Positions 1 through 6,047 of a DNA stretch of 6,962 nucleotides are shown in pieces. The position numbers were made by a program, and so were the translations under genes. The stretch's first letter is position 1. Each line of letters opens with the position of its first letter. The stretch spans positions 1-6,962 of the forward strand of contig JACQTZ010000005.1 of assembly GCA_016210515.1 (NCBI GenBank). The letters run 5' to 3'. The notes beneath the pieces were generated by a model that worked only from the letters and a program-made list of their open reading frames with translations, searched no databases and was not told the DNA's origin. The stretch comes from Chloroflexota bacterium (GTDB taxonomy: Bacteria; Chloroflexota; Dehalococcoidia; UBA2985).

Positions 1-51
1 AACCTGGACATCCTCAAGGCCATTCGGGAGAGGTTGGGGATCAAGGCGTGA
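1..51 (+). CDS. 3' end of an upstream gene (partial)
   Basis: The first 51 bases read in frame 1 as 16 codons ending NLDILKAIRERLGIKA, closed by TGA at 49-51. The start and nearly all of the protein lie outside the window. The tail looks like an amphipathic helix (ILKAIRERLG), a common end for cytoplasmic enzymes, but no family can be assigned. The DinB-like gene begins 42 bases downstream on the same strand with its own ribosome binding site and no terminator-like hairpin between them. The two may be cotranscribed. Confidence 0.55.
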   Translation, partial: NLDILKAIRERLGIKA

Positions 52-82
52 TTCTATGTAACGGTTAGGAATCGGACGAGAA

Positions 83-89
83 GAGGAGG
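83..89 (+). promoter_or_regulatory. Ribosome binding site of the DinB-like gene
   Basis: GAGGAGG lies 4 bases before the ATG at 94. It supports that start over other in-frame candidates. Confidence 0.7.
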
Positions 90-93
90 CACC

Positions 94-609
94 ATGAACC
101 CAGAGTTGGAACCCCTGTGGATCAAGTACGAGGCTCTGTATAAGGATACCCTGGCGGCGCTGAAAGACCTGCCGCCGGAGGCCGTTAACTGGAGGCCATT
201 TCCTTCACCCGATGAGGTGAACTCTCTTGCGGGCATTGTTTGTCATGCCTATTCGGTGGAGGAGTGGTGGATCCACGGCGAGCTGGGGAGAAGGCCGGTG
301 CGCCGAAGCCGGGAGCGGGAGTTTGGGGCTATGGCCCAGGACGCTCAGGAGTTGATGGAGTACGTGGAGAGGGTACGCCAGATCACAAAAGAGGTGCTGG
401 AGTCCATGTCTTCCGGGGGTTTGCTGAAGCCTGCGCCTCCCCTGATTCAGGAGATGCTGGAATCGCCAGGGGCAGCTTACAGCCAACGGGTGCTGGAGAG
501 CCACGTGACGGTGCTGGGGATAGCGATATACCCCTTGTATCACTCCGGGATACACCTGGGCCATATGCAACTCACACGGCAGCTCTGGGAGGAGCAAGCC
601 AGGGGCTAG
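94..609 (+). CDS. DinB/YfiT-like putative metalloenzyme
   Basis: The 171-residue protein fits the DinB-like superfamily, a four-helix-bundle fold of about 150-175 residues. The three expected metal-ligand histidines are visible: H51 in the helix with SLAGIVCHAYSVEEWWI, and H150 and H154 in the HxxxH motif of YHSGIHLGHMQ near the C-terminus. Family members are mostly uncharacterised; some act as thiol-dependent transferases (for example bacillithiol or mycothiol S-transferases) and some are damage-induced. Here only the fold and a likely divalent-metal site can be claimed. There is no signal peptide or membrane segment, so it is presumably cytoplasmic. The ATG at 94 follows GAGGAGG at 83-89, a strong though close (4-base) ribosome binding site. 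It may be cotranscribed with the gene ending at 51. It converges on the NIPSNAP gene. Confidence 0.85.
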   Translation: MNPELEPLWIKYEALYKDTLAALKDLPPEAVNWRPFPSPDEVNSLAGIVCHAYSVEEWWIHGELGRRPVRRSREREFGAMAQDAQELMEYVERVRQITKEVLESMSSGGLLKPAPPLIQEMLESPGAAYSQRVLESHVTVLGIAIYPLYHSGIHLGHMQLTRQLWEEQARG

Positions 610-882
610 GGGATGGAGGTCAGACAAGGCGACGGCGCAATGCTACTGGCGAAGCAGAAGACTAACGGCGTATCTTACAGAGCCATGCATCGCGAGCTAA
701 ACATTTTCAGCGGTCAGGCTGGACTGGTGGGTGTCATTCTGAGCCCTTCCCTGCAAGGGCGAAGAATCTGCGGGGTTGGGGACAGCCTCACCCAGATTCT
801 TCGACGCTGCGCTCCTCAGAATGACAGGGCATATGTTTAGCTCACCGTTCAAGGCTCTGTAAGACGGCTGCCTGCCCAGGGG
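610..882. other. Convergent intergenic region
   Basis: These 273 bases lie between the stops of the DinB-like (+) and NIPSNAP (-) genes. Apart from the palindrome at 732-826 I see no gene. A 75-codon open frame at 613-840 runs straight through the repeat, has no ribosome binding site and shows no protein-like composition, so I treat it as chance. The last 55 bases before the NIPSNAP stop hold no T-tailed hairpin. Confidence 0.6.
732..826. repeat. Long imperfect palindrome (dispersed-repeat type)
   Basis: Outer arms TGTCATTCTGAG (732-743) and CTCAGAATGACA (815-826) are perfect 12-base complements. Inner arms CGAAGAATCTG (760-770) and CAGATTCTTCG (793-803) are perfect 11-base complements. The segments between the arms differ in length and sequence (CCCTTCCCTGCAAGGG on the left, ACGCTGCGCTC on the right), so the hairpin has an asymmetric internal loop and a 22-base apical loop. 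It sits between convergent genes and could end transcription from both sides, but there is no adjacent T tract. I recall this 'cattctgag...cgaagaatct' pattern as a multicopy repeat in Dehalococcoidia-type genomes. That is memory, not a search. Confidence 0.75.
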
Positions 883-1497
883 CTATTGCATGGGAGAGAA
901 CGACGCAGGCAGCAGTAGCTTGTTTTCCATCCTGACAGGGCTCACGCCAGCCCTGGGGGGCCAGATTCCTCTTTTTTGTGTCTCCTCCCTGACTCGGCCC
1001 CGTTCCTCAAAGCTTTTGTAGGCCCACAGATGTACGAATCTGTTCAGTCCACCTATGTCTGAATGCCAGCATCCTGCCAGAGGCGACAGCTTCTCTCGCT
1101 CTGCGATGGCCTTACTCCATGCCTCCAGGACCAGCGGTATAGCCCTCAGGGGGTAGGTATAGCTCCTCATCTCGTACAGGGGGCCAATGTTCCTCTCTCC
1201 CATGGAGGTCATAAAAGGGGCTGGAAGAAATATCTCGGACTGCATGTTTACCACGAACTCGGCGATGTCGGGAGGCCAGCCCGCGGAAGAGGCTGCCTGC
1301 CTTCTGATACCATCCCGCTGGTTCAGGTCGTCGTAGGGCCATATGTGGACAATCTGGTTCAGCGGGCCTATCTCGCTGTGCCAGAAGCCAGCCAAAGGGG
1401 AGTAGTTGAGACGACCAGGGAGGCTTTCGGCAAACCGTTTCTCAACCTCGGCAACGCTTCCGGGTCTGAGATCGTAGGTGCGTATCTCGTAGATCAT
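883..1497 (-). CDS. Tandem NIPSNAP-domain protein
   Basis: This 204-residue protein is two copies of a NIPSNAP-like (dimeric alpha/beta barrel, ferredoxin-like) domain of about 100 residues. The first half has YEIRTY at 3-8, then SPLAGFWHSEIGPLNQ at 33-48 and VHIWPY at 50-55. The second half repeats YEMRSY at 108-113, SPLAGCWHSDIGGLNR at 138-153 and VHLWAY at 155-160. The motif pattern YE(I/M)RxY, GxWxxxIGxLNxxVHxW is typical of the family. Roles in bacteria are mostly unknown; the fold is shared with small monooxygenases and heme-binding proteins, and no reaction can be assigned. It is probably a soluble cytoplasmic protein. The ATG at 1497 is preceded, reading leftward, by GAGGAGGAG at 1505-1513 with 7-base spacing. 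It is transcribed divergently from the aldolase-dehydrogenase gene, which may indicate shared regulation. Confidence 0.88.
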   Translation of the reverse strand: MIYEIRTYDLRPGSVAEVEKRFAESLPGRLNYSPLAGFWHSEIGPLNQIVHIWPYDDLNQRDGIRRQAASSAGWPPDIAEFVVNMQSEIFLPAPFMTSMGERNIGPLYEMRSYTYPLRAIPLVLEAWSKAIAEREKLSPLAGCWHSDIGGLNRFVHLWAYKSFEERGRVREETQKRGIWPPRAGVSPVRMENKLLLPASFSPMQ

Positions 1498-1542
1498 GGC
1501 TGAACTCCTCCTCTTGCTGGACTAGGTCTCAAGACTGCCGCT

Positions 1543-1551
1543 AGTATAGCA
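1543..1551 (-). promoter_or_regulatory. Extended -10 promoter for the NIPSNAP gene
   Basis: On the minus strand the bases read TGCTATACT, an extended -10 (TGn) with a five-of-six TATAAT match. No convincing -35 box stands upstream, as is common for extended -10 promoters. It lies 46 bases before the start codon, leaving a leader of roughly 40 bases that carries the ribosome binding site at 1505-1513. Confidence 0.45.
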
Positions 1552-1582
1552 CCAATGGGTCGCTCTGGGCGTGTACAGTGTG

Positions 1583-1611
1583 TTGACTGCGCAGGCTCAC
1601 CCCACTAAGAT
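1583..1611 (+). promoter_or_regulatory. Sigma70-type promoter for the aldolase-dehydrogenase gene
   Basis: TTGACT (1583-1588, five of six to consensus) and TAAGAT (1606-1611, four of six) are spaced exactly 17 bases apart. Transcription would begin near 1618, giving a leader of only about 23 bases before the ATG at 1641. It faces away from the NIPSNAP promoter at 1543-1551; the two are close enough that a single regulator in between could control both. Confidence 0.5.
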
Positions 1612-1640
1612 ACCAGCGTATCTCACGCCCTGCCATAAAC

Positions 1641-3701
1641 ATGAAAACTCTCTGGTCCGAAAAAGACGCCCTGGGAATGTCCGACCTTGACCTGCTGGTC
1701 TACCAGAGCCGTCTTGTCGGCGCCGAGCCATCCCTGGTGTTATGGGGTGGTGGCAACACCTCCCTCAAGACCACCGAAAGGGACTTCCGGGGCCAGGAGT
1801 GTCGCGTCCTGAGAGTCAAGGGCAGCGGCACGGATATGAAGTCCATCCAACGCCAGGGATTCCCAGGGGTGCTCCTGGAGCATGTCCTGCCTCTGCTTGA
1901 GAGGGAGGACATGTCCGACGAGGAGATGGTGGACTACCTGAACCACTGCCTGGTAGAACCCAACGCGCCGCGCCCGTCCATAGAGACCCTGCTTCATGCC
2001 TTTCTGCCCCAGGCGAGCATAGTCCATAGCCACGCCGATGCCATCCTGTCCATAACCAACACCCACCGGCCGGCAGCCATCCTCGCCGAGGCATTTGATG
2101 ACGCCGTGGTCGCTGTCCCTTATCGCCGCCCGGGATTCCTACTGTCCAAAGAGGTGGCCCTGGCTGCGCGAAGCAACCCCCACGCTAGGGGAGTGGTCCT
2201 TCTCAACCACGGCCTCGTCACCTGGGGAGACACACCCAGAGATGCCTATGAGAGCCACATAGAGCTGGTGTCCCGGGCCGAGGCCCTTATAGAACGACAT
2301 GGCCAGGGCAGGCGAATATTCGCTCAGAGTAAAGGCGTGCGCCTGGAGCCTTCCCTGCGGCGTCGGGTGGCCGCTTCCATTGCCCCCACCATTCGGGGGC
2401 TGGTCAGCCCGCGTCAGCGAGCCTTGTTGAGGTTTGGGGACGGGGACGAGGTAATGGAGTTCGTCAACTCGTCAGAGGCAGAGGGCATGACCGCTCTGGG
2501 AGCGGCTACCCCCGACCACCTGCTGAGCACCAAGCGGGTGCCCCTGCTCATAGATGCCAAAGACCCCCAGGAGCTGGACGTGGTGAAGGAAAATCTGCGA
2601 GACGGAATTGCCGGATACGCCGTCGCCTATGAAGAGTGGTTCTCCCAGCATTCCGACGGCCATCACCCGATGCTAGACCCCTTTCCCAGAGTAGTCCTGG
2701 TGCGAGGCTTGGGGATGTGGACGACAGGCAAGGACGCCCGTGCGGCCAGGATTGCCGCGGACATCTACTGCCATACCATAGGGATTCTGGAGGGCTCCCA
2801 AGCGCTAGATAGCTATACCTCCCTCTCTCCTCGTGAGGCCTATGACGCAGAGTACTGGCCCTTGGAGCTGTACAAGCAGTCCCTGGCCCCGCCGGAGAAG
2901 GAGCTGGCCAGGCGAGTTGTCCTGGTCACCGGCGCCGGCAGCGGCATAGGCAGGGCCATTGCCCTGCGTTTCGCTCAGGAGGGTGCTCATGTGGTAGTCA
3001 CGGATGTCCAGCTTGCAGGGGCGAGGAGGGTGGCCCAGGAGATAGCCACCAAGTATGGGGAAGAGCGTGTTCTGTGCTGCAAACTGGACGTTTCCAGGGA
3101 GAAGGATGTTCAAGCCGCCTTCCAGGCGACCCGCCTGGCCTTTGGAGGGCTGGACATCCTGGTCTCCAACGCGGGTGTTGCCCATACCAGTCCCGTGGAC
3201 AGGCTCAGCCTCTCCGACTGGCAAGCGAGTCTGGCGGTGAACGCTACGGGGCACTTCCTGGTGGCCAGGGAGGCGGTGGGTCTTCTGAAAGAGCAGGGAC
3301 TGGGAGGCAGCCTGGTCTTCATTGCCACCAAGAACGTCACTGCGCCGGGGGGAGAGTTCGGGGCCTACAGCGCGGCCAAAGCGGCGGAGGCCCAGCTTGC
3401 CCGCGTGCTGGCCATAGAGAACGGCCCGTATGGAATTCGCTCCAACATGATCAACCCCGACGCCATCTTCCAGGGCTCCAGGCTGTGGTCGTCCCGCATA
3501 CGAGAGGAGCGAGCCCAGGCCCACGGCATACCTGTAGAGCAGGTGGAGGAGTTCTACCAGCAGCGCACGCTGCTCAAGACCGCCGTGACCGCGGAGGACG
3601 TGGCCGAGGCGGCTCTCTTCCTGGCCGGAGACCGCTCCCTCAAGACCACGGGTGCCATGCTCCCTGTGGATGGCGGCGTGCGGGAAGCCTTCCCTCGATG
3701 A
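1641..3701 (+). CDS. Class II aldolase / short-chain dehydrogenase fusion (RhaD-type)
   Basis: The 686 residues match the usual size of bifunctional rhamnulose-1-phosphate aldolase/alcohol dehydrogenase proteins. Residues about 10-390 form the class II aldolase/adducin part: GGGNTS at 36-41, zinc-type ligands in HSHAD (H129, H131) and H190 in LLNHG. Residues about 424-680 form a short-chain dehydrogenase: TGAGSGIG at 430-437 for cofactor, D455 after beta-2 (suggesting NAD over NADP), LDV at 482-484, NAG at 510-512, N534, and YSAAK with Y576 and K580. In the known family the aldolase yields dihydroxyacetone phosphate plus an aldehyde such as lactaldehyde, which the dehydrogenase oxidises. No neighbouring sugar genes confirm rhamnose, so the substrate is open. 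The catalytic Ser position, 13 residues before Y576, is Thr563 (IATKN). The ATG at 1641 has no Shine-Dalgarno sequence; it is the first ATG after the in-frame stop at 1584-1586, and the N-terminus looks complete. Confidence 0.92.
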   Translation: MKTLWSEKDALGMSDLDLLVYQSRLVGAEPSLVLWGGGNTSLKTTERDFRGQECRVLRVKGSGTDMKSIQRQGFPGVLLEHVLPLLEREDMSDEEMVDYLNHCLVEPNAPRPSIETLLHAFLPQASIVHSHADAILSITNTHRPAAILAEAFDDAVVAVPYRRPGFLLSKEVALAARSNPHARGVVLLNHGLVTWGDTPRDAYESHIELVSRAEALIERHGQGRRIFAQSKGVRLEPSLRRRVAASIAPTIRGLVSPRQRALLRFGDGDEVMEFVNSSEAEGMTALGAATPDHLLSTKRVPLLIDAKDPQELDVVKENLRDGIAGYAVAYEEWFSQHSDGHHPMLDPFPRVVLVRGLGMWTTGKDARAARIAADIYCHTIGILEGSQALDSYTSLSPREAYDAEYWPLELYKQSLAPPEKELARRVVLVTGAGSGIGRAIALRFAQEGAHVVVTDVQLAGARRVAQEIATKYGEERVLCCKLDVSREKDVQAAFQATRLAFGGLDILVSNAGVAHTSPVDRLSLSDWQASLAVNATGHFLVAREAVGLLKEQGLGGSLVFIATKNVTAPGGEFGAYSAAKAAEAQLARVLAIENGPYGIRSNMINPDAIFQGSRLWSSRIREERAQAHGIPVEQVEEFYQQRTLLKTAVTAEDVAEAALFLAGDRSLKTTGAMLPVDGGVREAFPR

Positions 3702-3777
3702 CCGCACCTTTCTCCTCTGGTGCTAACGTCTGGACTTGTTCTGGCGTATACTAATGTGTAACGTCCGCTTGGGGAGT

Positions 3778-3800
3778 CCAGAGGGTCGGAGCCCCTCTGG
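3778..3800. repeat. Hairpin 1 downstream of the fusion gene
   Basis: CCAGAGGG (3778-3785) and CCCTCTGG (3793-3800) form a perfect 8-base stem around a 7-base loop. It lies 77 bases after the aldolase-dehydrogenase stop. No T tract follows directly; a second hairpin follows after one base. Confidence 0.65.
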
Positions 3801-3801
3801 C

Positions 3802-3837
3802 GGGGGCACTGGGGGTGCCCCCCAGAAACTTCTTTTT
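3802..3837 (+). terminator. G/C hairpin with trailing T-rich stretch
   Basis: GGGGGCAC (3802-3809) pairs with GTGCCCCC (3815-3822) around a 5-base loop, a very stable stem. The T-rich run CTTCTTTTT follows after about 6 bases rather than at once, so it is an imperfect intrinsic terminator for the fusion gene. It may equally be part of a dispersed repeat covering about 3778-3899. Confidence 0.4.
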
Positions 3838-3886
3838 CCCCCTTCCAGGAAAGGGCCTGTCCTGAGCGGAGCCGAAGGAAAGGGGG
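3838..3886. repeat. Imperfect inverted repeat with 'TGTCCTGAGC' core
   Basis: CCCCCTTCC (3838-3846) faces GGAAAGGGGG (3877-3886), complementary apart from one extra base. Between them is TGTCCTGAGC (3858-3867) followed by CGAAGGA (3873-3879). This order, TGTC..CTGAGC then CGAAG, mirrors the left half of the palindrome at 732-770, so the two look like diverged members of one repeat type. That relation is inferred from about 15 shared bases. Confidence 0.5.
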
Positions 3887-3988
3887 ATAAAGGGGGATGG
3901 TTCGGTGGGTAGAGAACGCGTCTGCAATGGTTTGTGAGAACGCTGATTTACGCAAACAAGTACAGCGCTGGTGGCGTTTACATAACAA

Positions 3989-3995
3989 AAGGAGG
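3989..3995 (+). promoter_or_regulatory. Ribosome binding site deciding the VOC start
   Basis: AAGGAGG with 6-base spacing to the ATG at 4002. It rules against the start 35 codons upstream in the same frame. Confidence 0.8.
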
Positions 3996-4001
3996 ATTTC
4001 C

Positions 4002-4391
4002 ATGGCAACCTATGAGTACGACCATATCCATCTGAGGAGCCCGAACCCACTGAAGACGGCCCAGTGGTACCACCGGATGTTCGGTGCCAGGATTATCGAG
4101 ACCCCCCAGCCGTCCGGCGTCAACAGGGTGGAGCTCGACCTCAACGGCTTGGTAATCCTCGTTGCGGGTGCTCTGGCTCCAGGAGAGGAGCTGCAAGGGC
4201 TAAAGAGTCCCCACTACGGGCTGGACCACTTTGGCTTCAAGGTCGAGAATTTGGAGGCGGCGGCGGCAGACCTCAAGTCCAAGGGCGCAGAGTTTTCCAT
4301 GGAGCCCAGGACAACGCCCTCAGGCCTTAAAATCGCCTTTGTCAGAGGGCCGGAGGACATTCGCATCGAGATAGTGCAGAATCCTGTCTAG
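4002..4391 (+). CDS. VOC-superfamily protein (glyoxalase/dioxygenase fold)
   Basis: A 129-residue single-domain vicinal-oxygen-chelate protein of normal length, made of two beta-alpha-beta-beta-beta modules. Module one begins YDHIHLRSPNPLKTAQWYHR (5-24) and ends near VILVAG (51-56). Module two begins YGLDHFGFKV (72-81) and ends RIEIVQ (121-126). Candidate metal ligands are H8, H76 and E123, the two-His-one-carboxylate set seen in extradiol dioxygenases and related enzymes. The equivalent of the fourth glyoxalase I ligand is not obvious. Members include lactoylglutathione lyases, dioxygenases, epimerases and antibiotic-modifying or -binding proteins, and the sequence does not single one out. 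The MFS exporter gene starts 30 bases downstream, so the two probably form an operon in which a small molecule is modified or bound and then exported. Confidence 0.88.
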   Translation: MATYEYDHIHLRSPNPLKTAQWYHRMFGARIIETPQPSGVNRVELDLNGLVILVAGALAPGEELQGLKSPHYGLDHFGFKVENLEAAAADLKSKGAEFSMEPRTTPSGLKIAFVRGPEDIRIEIVQNPV

Positions 4392-4421
4392 AACTCATCA
4401 TCACCCAGGAAAGGGGCGCGG

Positions 4422-5657
4422 ATGCAGGATAAAGGAACGGCTGTCCGGGAACCCCAGGGGATAACTCAAAGACAGCGACTGACTCTGCTGGTTGTGGCAG
4501 TAGCTGGACATGCCCTGAAGCACATGTTCAACGCTGCCTTCTTCATTCTGCTTCCGCAGATAAAGTCGGGTCTTGCCCTCAACAACACCCAGGTGGGCAT
4601 CCTGTCCACCTTTCGCGGTATCGCAGGTGGACTTGCCAACGTCCCGGCGGGTTTCGTGGGTGACCGGTTTGCCAAACAGCGCGCCGGGATTCTTGGCGGC
4701 TCCATCATTATGATTTCGGTTTTCGCTCTGGCCATTGGAGTGGCGACAGATTTCTGGATGGCGGCGGTGGCAGCCGCTCTACTCAGCGTCGCCATTTCAT
4801 TCTGGCATCCCGCGGCTATCTCGTCCCTTTCCAAGGAGTTCGCTTCCCGCAGGGGATTTGTCATTTCCCTTCACGGCACGGGTGGCAGCATAGGTGAAAC
4901 CCTGGGGCCGATACTGGTGGGCTCCCTTTTGGGAGTCATTAGCTGGCGTCTGGTTCTTCAAGGGAGCGTGATACCCGGTCTGGTGTTTGGACTGATGATC
5001 TGGGCTTTTCTCCGGACCATACCAGCCGGCAGCTCCTCCGAGTCAATCACGTCGGGATACCTCCAGTCCGTGTTTGCCCTTTTTCGGAATCGTAGGCTTC
5101 TACTGGTGCTCCTCTTCGCGGCGGGGTTTTCCGGCGGGCAGAGCACAGTTCTGACCTTTCTGCCCATCCATCTGAAGGAAGACCTTGGGGCCTCCAGCGT
5201 CACCATTGGCCTCTACCTGTCCCTGGCCCAGGTGGGAGGGATTGTGTCACAGCCCCTAATGGGCTTTGCCTCAGACCGCCTGGGGCGCAAGCTAATCCTG
5301 GCCCCGAGCATGGCGATACTGGGGCTCTCCTTCATCGGGCTCACCTTAGCGCCTGCTGGCTGGATGTTTGGGTTGGTGGTGCTGGTTATGGGAGCCTTCC
5401 TGTTCCCACTGATGTCCGTTCTCCTGGCCTCGGCCATGGACCTGGTTGCGTCGGGGACCCAGGCCATCACCATCTCCCTGGTATTCGGGTCAGCGTTTGT
5501 GGTCTCGGCCTTTGCGCCTGTTGCAGGAGGGGTGCTGGCCGACTCAATCAACACAGAGGCAGCATTTTTCTTTGCTGCAGGGCTGGTGCTGGCAGCATCT
5601 GTGCTGGCAGCGGTCACCCGCTGGCGACCCCAGGCCCAGGGCAGCGGCCGGTCATAA
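4422..5657 (+). CDS. MFS transporter, fosmidomycin-resistance (Fsr)-like
   Basis: The 411-residue integral inner-membrane protein has the composition and length of a 12-helix major facilitator. Motif A-like loops appear in both halves: GFVGDRFAKQRA at 77-88 between helices 2 and 3, and GFASDRLGRK at 281-290 between helices 8 and 9. The segment HALKHMFNAAFFILLPQI (30-47) in helix 1, and FWHPAAISSL (127-136) followed by RRGFVISLHGTGGSIGET (143-160), resemble the Fsr branch of drug exporters. A hydrophilic linker (about 201-213) divides the halves. The substrate is unknown; proton-coupled export is the family norm. The start at 4422 follows an AGGAAAGGGG stretch at 4407-4416, and the gap after the VOC stop is 30 bases, so cotranscription is likely. 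The last 44 bases overlap an antisense HTH reading frame. The C-terminal RPQAQGSGRS is a plausible polar tail but could have been altered by an insertion there. Confidence 0.9.
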   Translation: MQDKGTAVREPQGITQRQRLTLLVVAVAGHALKHMFNAAFFILLPQIKSGLALNNTQVGILSTFRGIAGGLANVPAGFVGDRFAKQRAGILGGSIIMISVFALAIGVATDFWMAAVAAALLSVAISFWHPAAISSLSKEFASRRGFVISLHGTGGSIGETLGPILVGSLLGVISWRLVLQGSVIPGLVFGLMIWAFLRTIPAGSSSESITSGYLQSVFALFRNRRLLLVLLFAAGFSGGQSTVLTFLPIHLKEDLGASSVTIGLYLSLAQVGGIVSQPLMGFASDRLGRKLILAPSMAILGLSFIGLTLAPAGWMFGLVVLVMGAFLFPLMSVLLASAMDLVASGTQAITISLVFGSAFVVSAFAPVAGGVLADSINTEAAFFFAAGLVLAASVLAAVTRWRPQAQGSGRS

Positions 5658-5844
5658 GGCCGTGGTTAGCCGTAGATTGGCGCTGCACCCCCTGCCAGCG
5701 GACGTAGCCCCAGGGTTGCCGCCCTCGTTCCACCCACCGCTTGACCGTACGGCGGCCTATACCTAACTGACGGGCTGCTAAGGAGTTGTTCTGACCACAT
5801 GCTTTCCACGTTTCTATGATAGTCCGTATCTCTACTCTTGGCAT
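5614..5844 (-). pseudogene. HTH-domain fragment, probable transposase remnant
   Basis: The 76-codon frame starts MPRVEIRTIIETWKACGQNN and has a clear homeodomain-like helix-turn-helix at residues about 8-42 (SLAARQLGIGRRTVKRWVER as helices 2-3). This is the kind of N-terminal domain found in IS481/IS630-type and related transposases. Residues up to about 60 (PWGYVRWQGVQRQ) still look like protein. The rest, about 63-76, is simply antisense to the end of the MFS gene and has no family character. No DDE catalytic domain follows, so the gene is cut off near 5658. There is no Shine-Dalgarno sequence before the ATG at 5844; a TATAGT hexamer at 5866-5871 (minus) is a weak -10 candidate. It could instead be a small free-standing DNA-binding protein, but the overlap argues for a truncated insertion remnant. 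Confidence 0.5.
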
Positions 5845-5920
5845 TGCTCATTGTACACACCCTGTACTATATGTTGTGAGAGAGTAAGTTTTGCCGCCGA
5901 GTGCAGGGGCAGGGGCAAGA

Positions 5921-5949
5921 TTGTACCACCGATGGCCGTAAGCTATCAT
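5921..5949 (+). promoter_or_regulatory. Promoter of the tRNA-Ser gene
   Basis: TATCAT (5944-5949, five of six to TATAAT) is preceded after exactly 17 bases by TTGTAC (5921-5926), whose first three bases match TTGACA. Transcription would start near 5956, a few bases before the mature tRNA at 5960. Confidence 0.45.
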
Positions 5950-5959
5950 AGCAAGGCAG

Positions 5960-6047
5960 GGAGGGGTGGCCGAGCGGTCTATGGCGACGGTCTTGAAAAC
6001 CGCTAACCCGCAAGGGTTCGTGGGTTCGAATCCCACCCCCTCCGCCA
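5960..6047 (+). tRNA. tRNA-Ser (anticodon TGA)
   Basis: All arms fold by eye. The acceptor GGAGGGG (5960-5966) pairs with CCCCTCC (6037-6043). The D stem is GCC/GGC (5969-5971, 5983-5985). The anticodon loop CTTGAAA (5992-5998) carries TGA at 5994-5996. The long class II variable arm AACCC-GCAA-GGGTT (6005-6018) is diagnostic of Ser (or Leu/Tyr), and the T arm is GTGGG-TTCGAAT-CCCAC (6020-6036). The discriminator is G6044 and CCA is encoded (6045-6047). It decodes UCA and, by wobble, other UCN serine codons. The first anticodon-stem pair is A5987 with C6003, a mismatch where G-C is usual. There is no other tRNA next to it. Confidence 0.96.

Larger units (their letters stand above)
3702..4001. 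other. Repeat-rich intergenic region
   Basis: The 300 bases between the fusion gene and the VOC gene are dominated by hairpins from 3778 to about 3899. A TATACT hexamer at 3747-3752 could be a -10 box, but its -35 region is weak. From 3900 to 3988 I see no strong promoter and no gene. An in-frame extension of the VOC gene back to 3897 has no ribosome binding site and non-family sequence, so it is not used. Confidence 0.55.

Noticed and set aside
613..840. A 75-codon plus-strand frame after the DinB-like gene
   Set aside because: No ribosome binding site; it spans the palindrome and its translation is not protein-like.
2805..3707. A 300-codon minus-strand open frame
   Set aside because: It lies entirely antisense to the dehydrogenase half and its translation shows no domain. 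It is a G+C-driven shadow.
3074..3754. A 226-codon plus-strand frame
   Set aside because: It is an out-of-frame reading of the dehydrogenase region, rich in Gly/Arg/Pro, without motifs.
3897..4001. A 35-codon N-terminal extension of the VOC gene
   Set aside because: It has no ribosome binding site, begins inside a repeat and is not VOC-like, while AAGGAGG at 3989-3995 points to the ATG at 4002.
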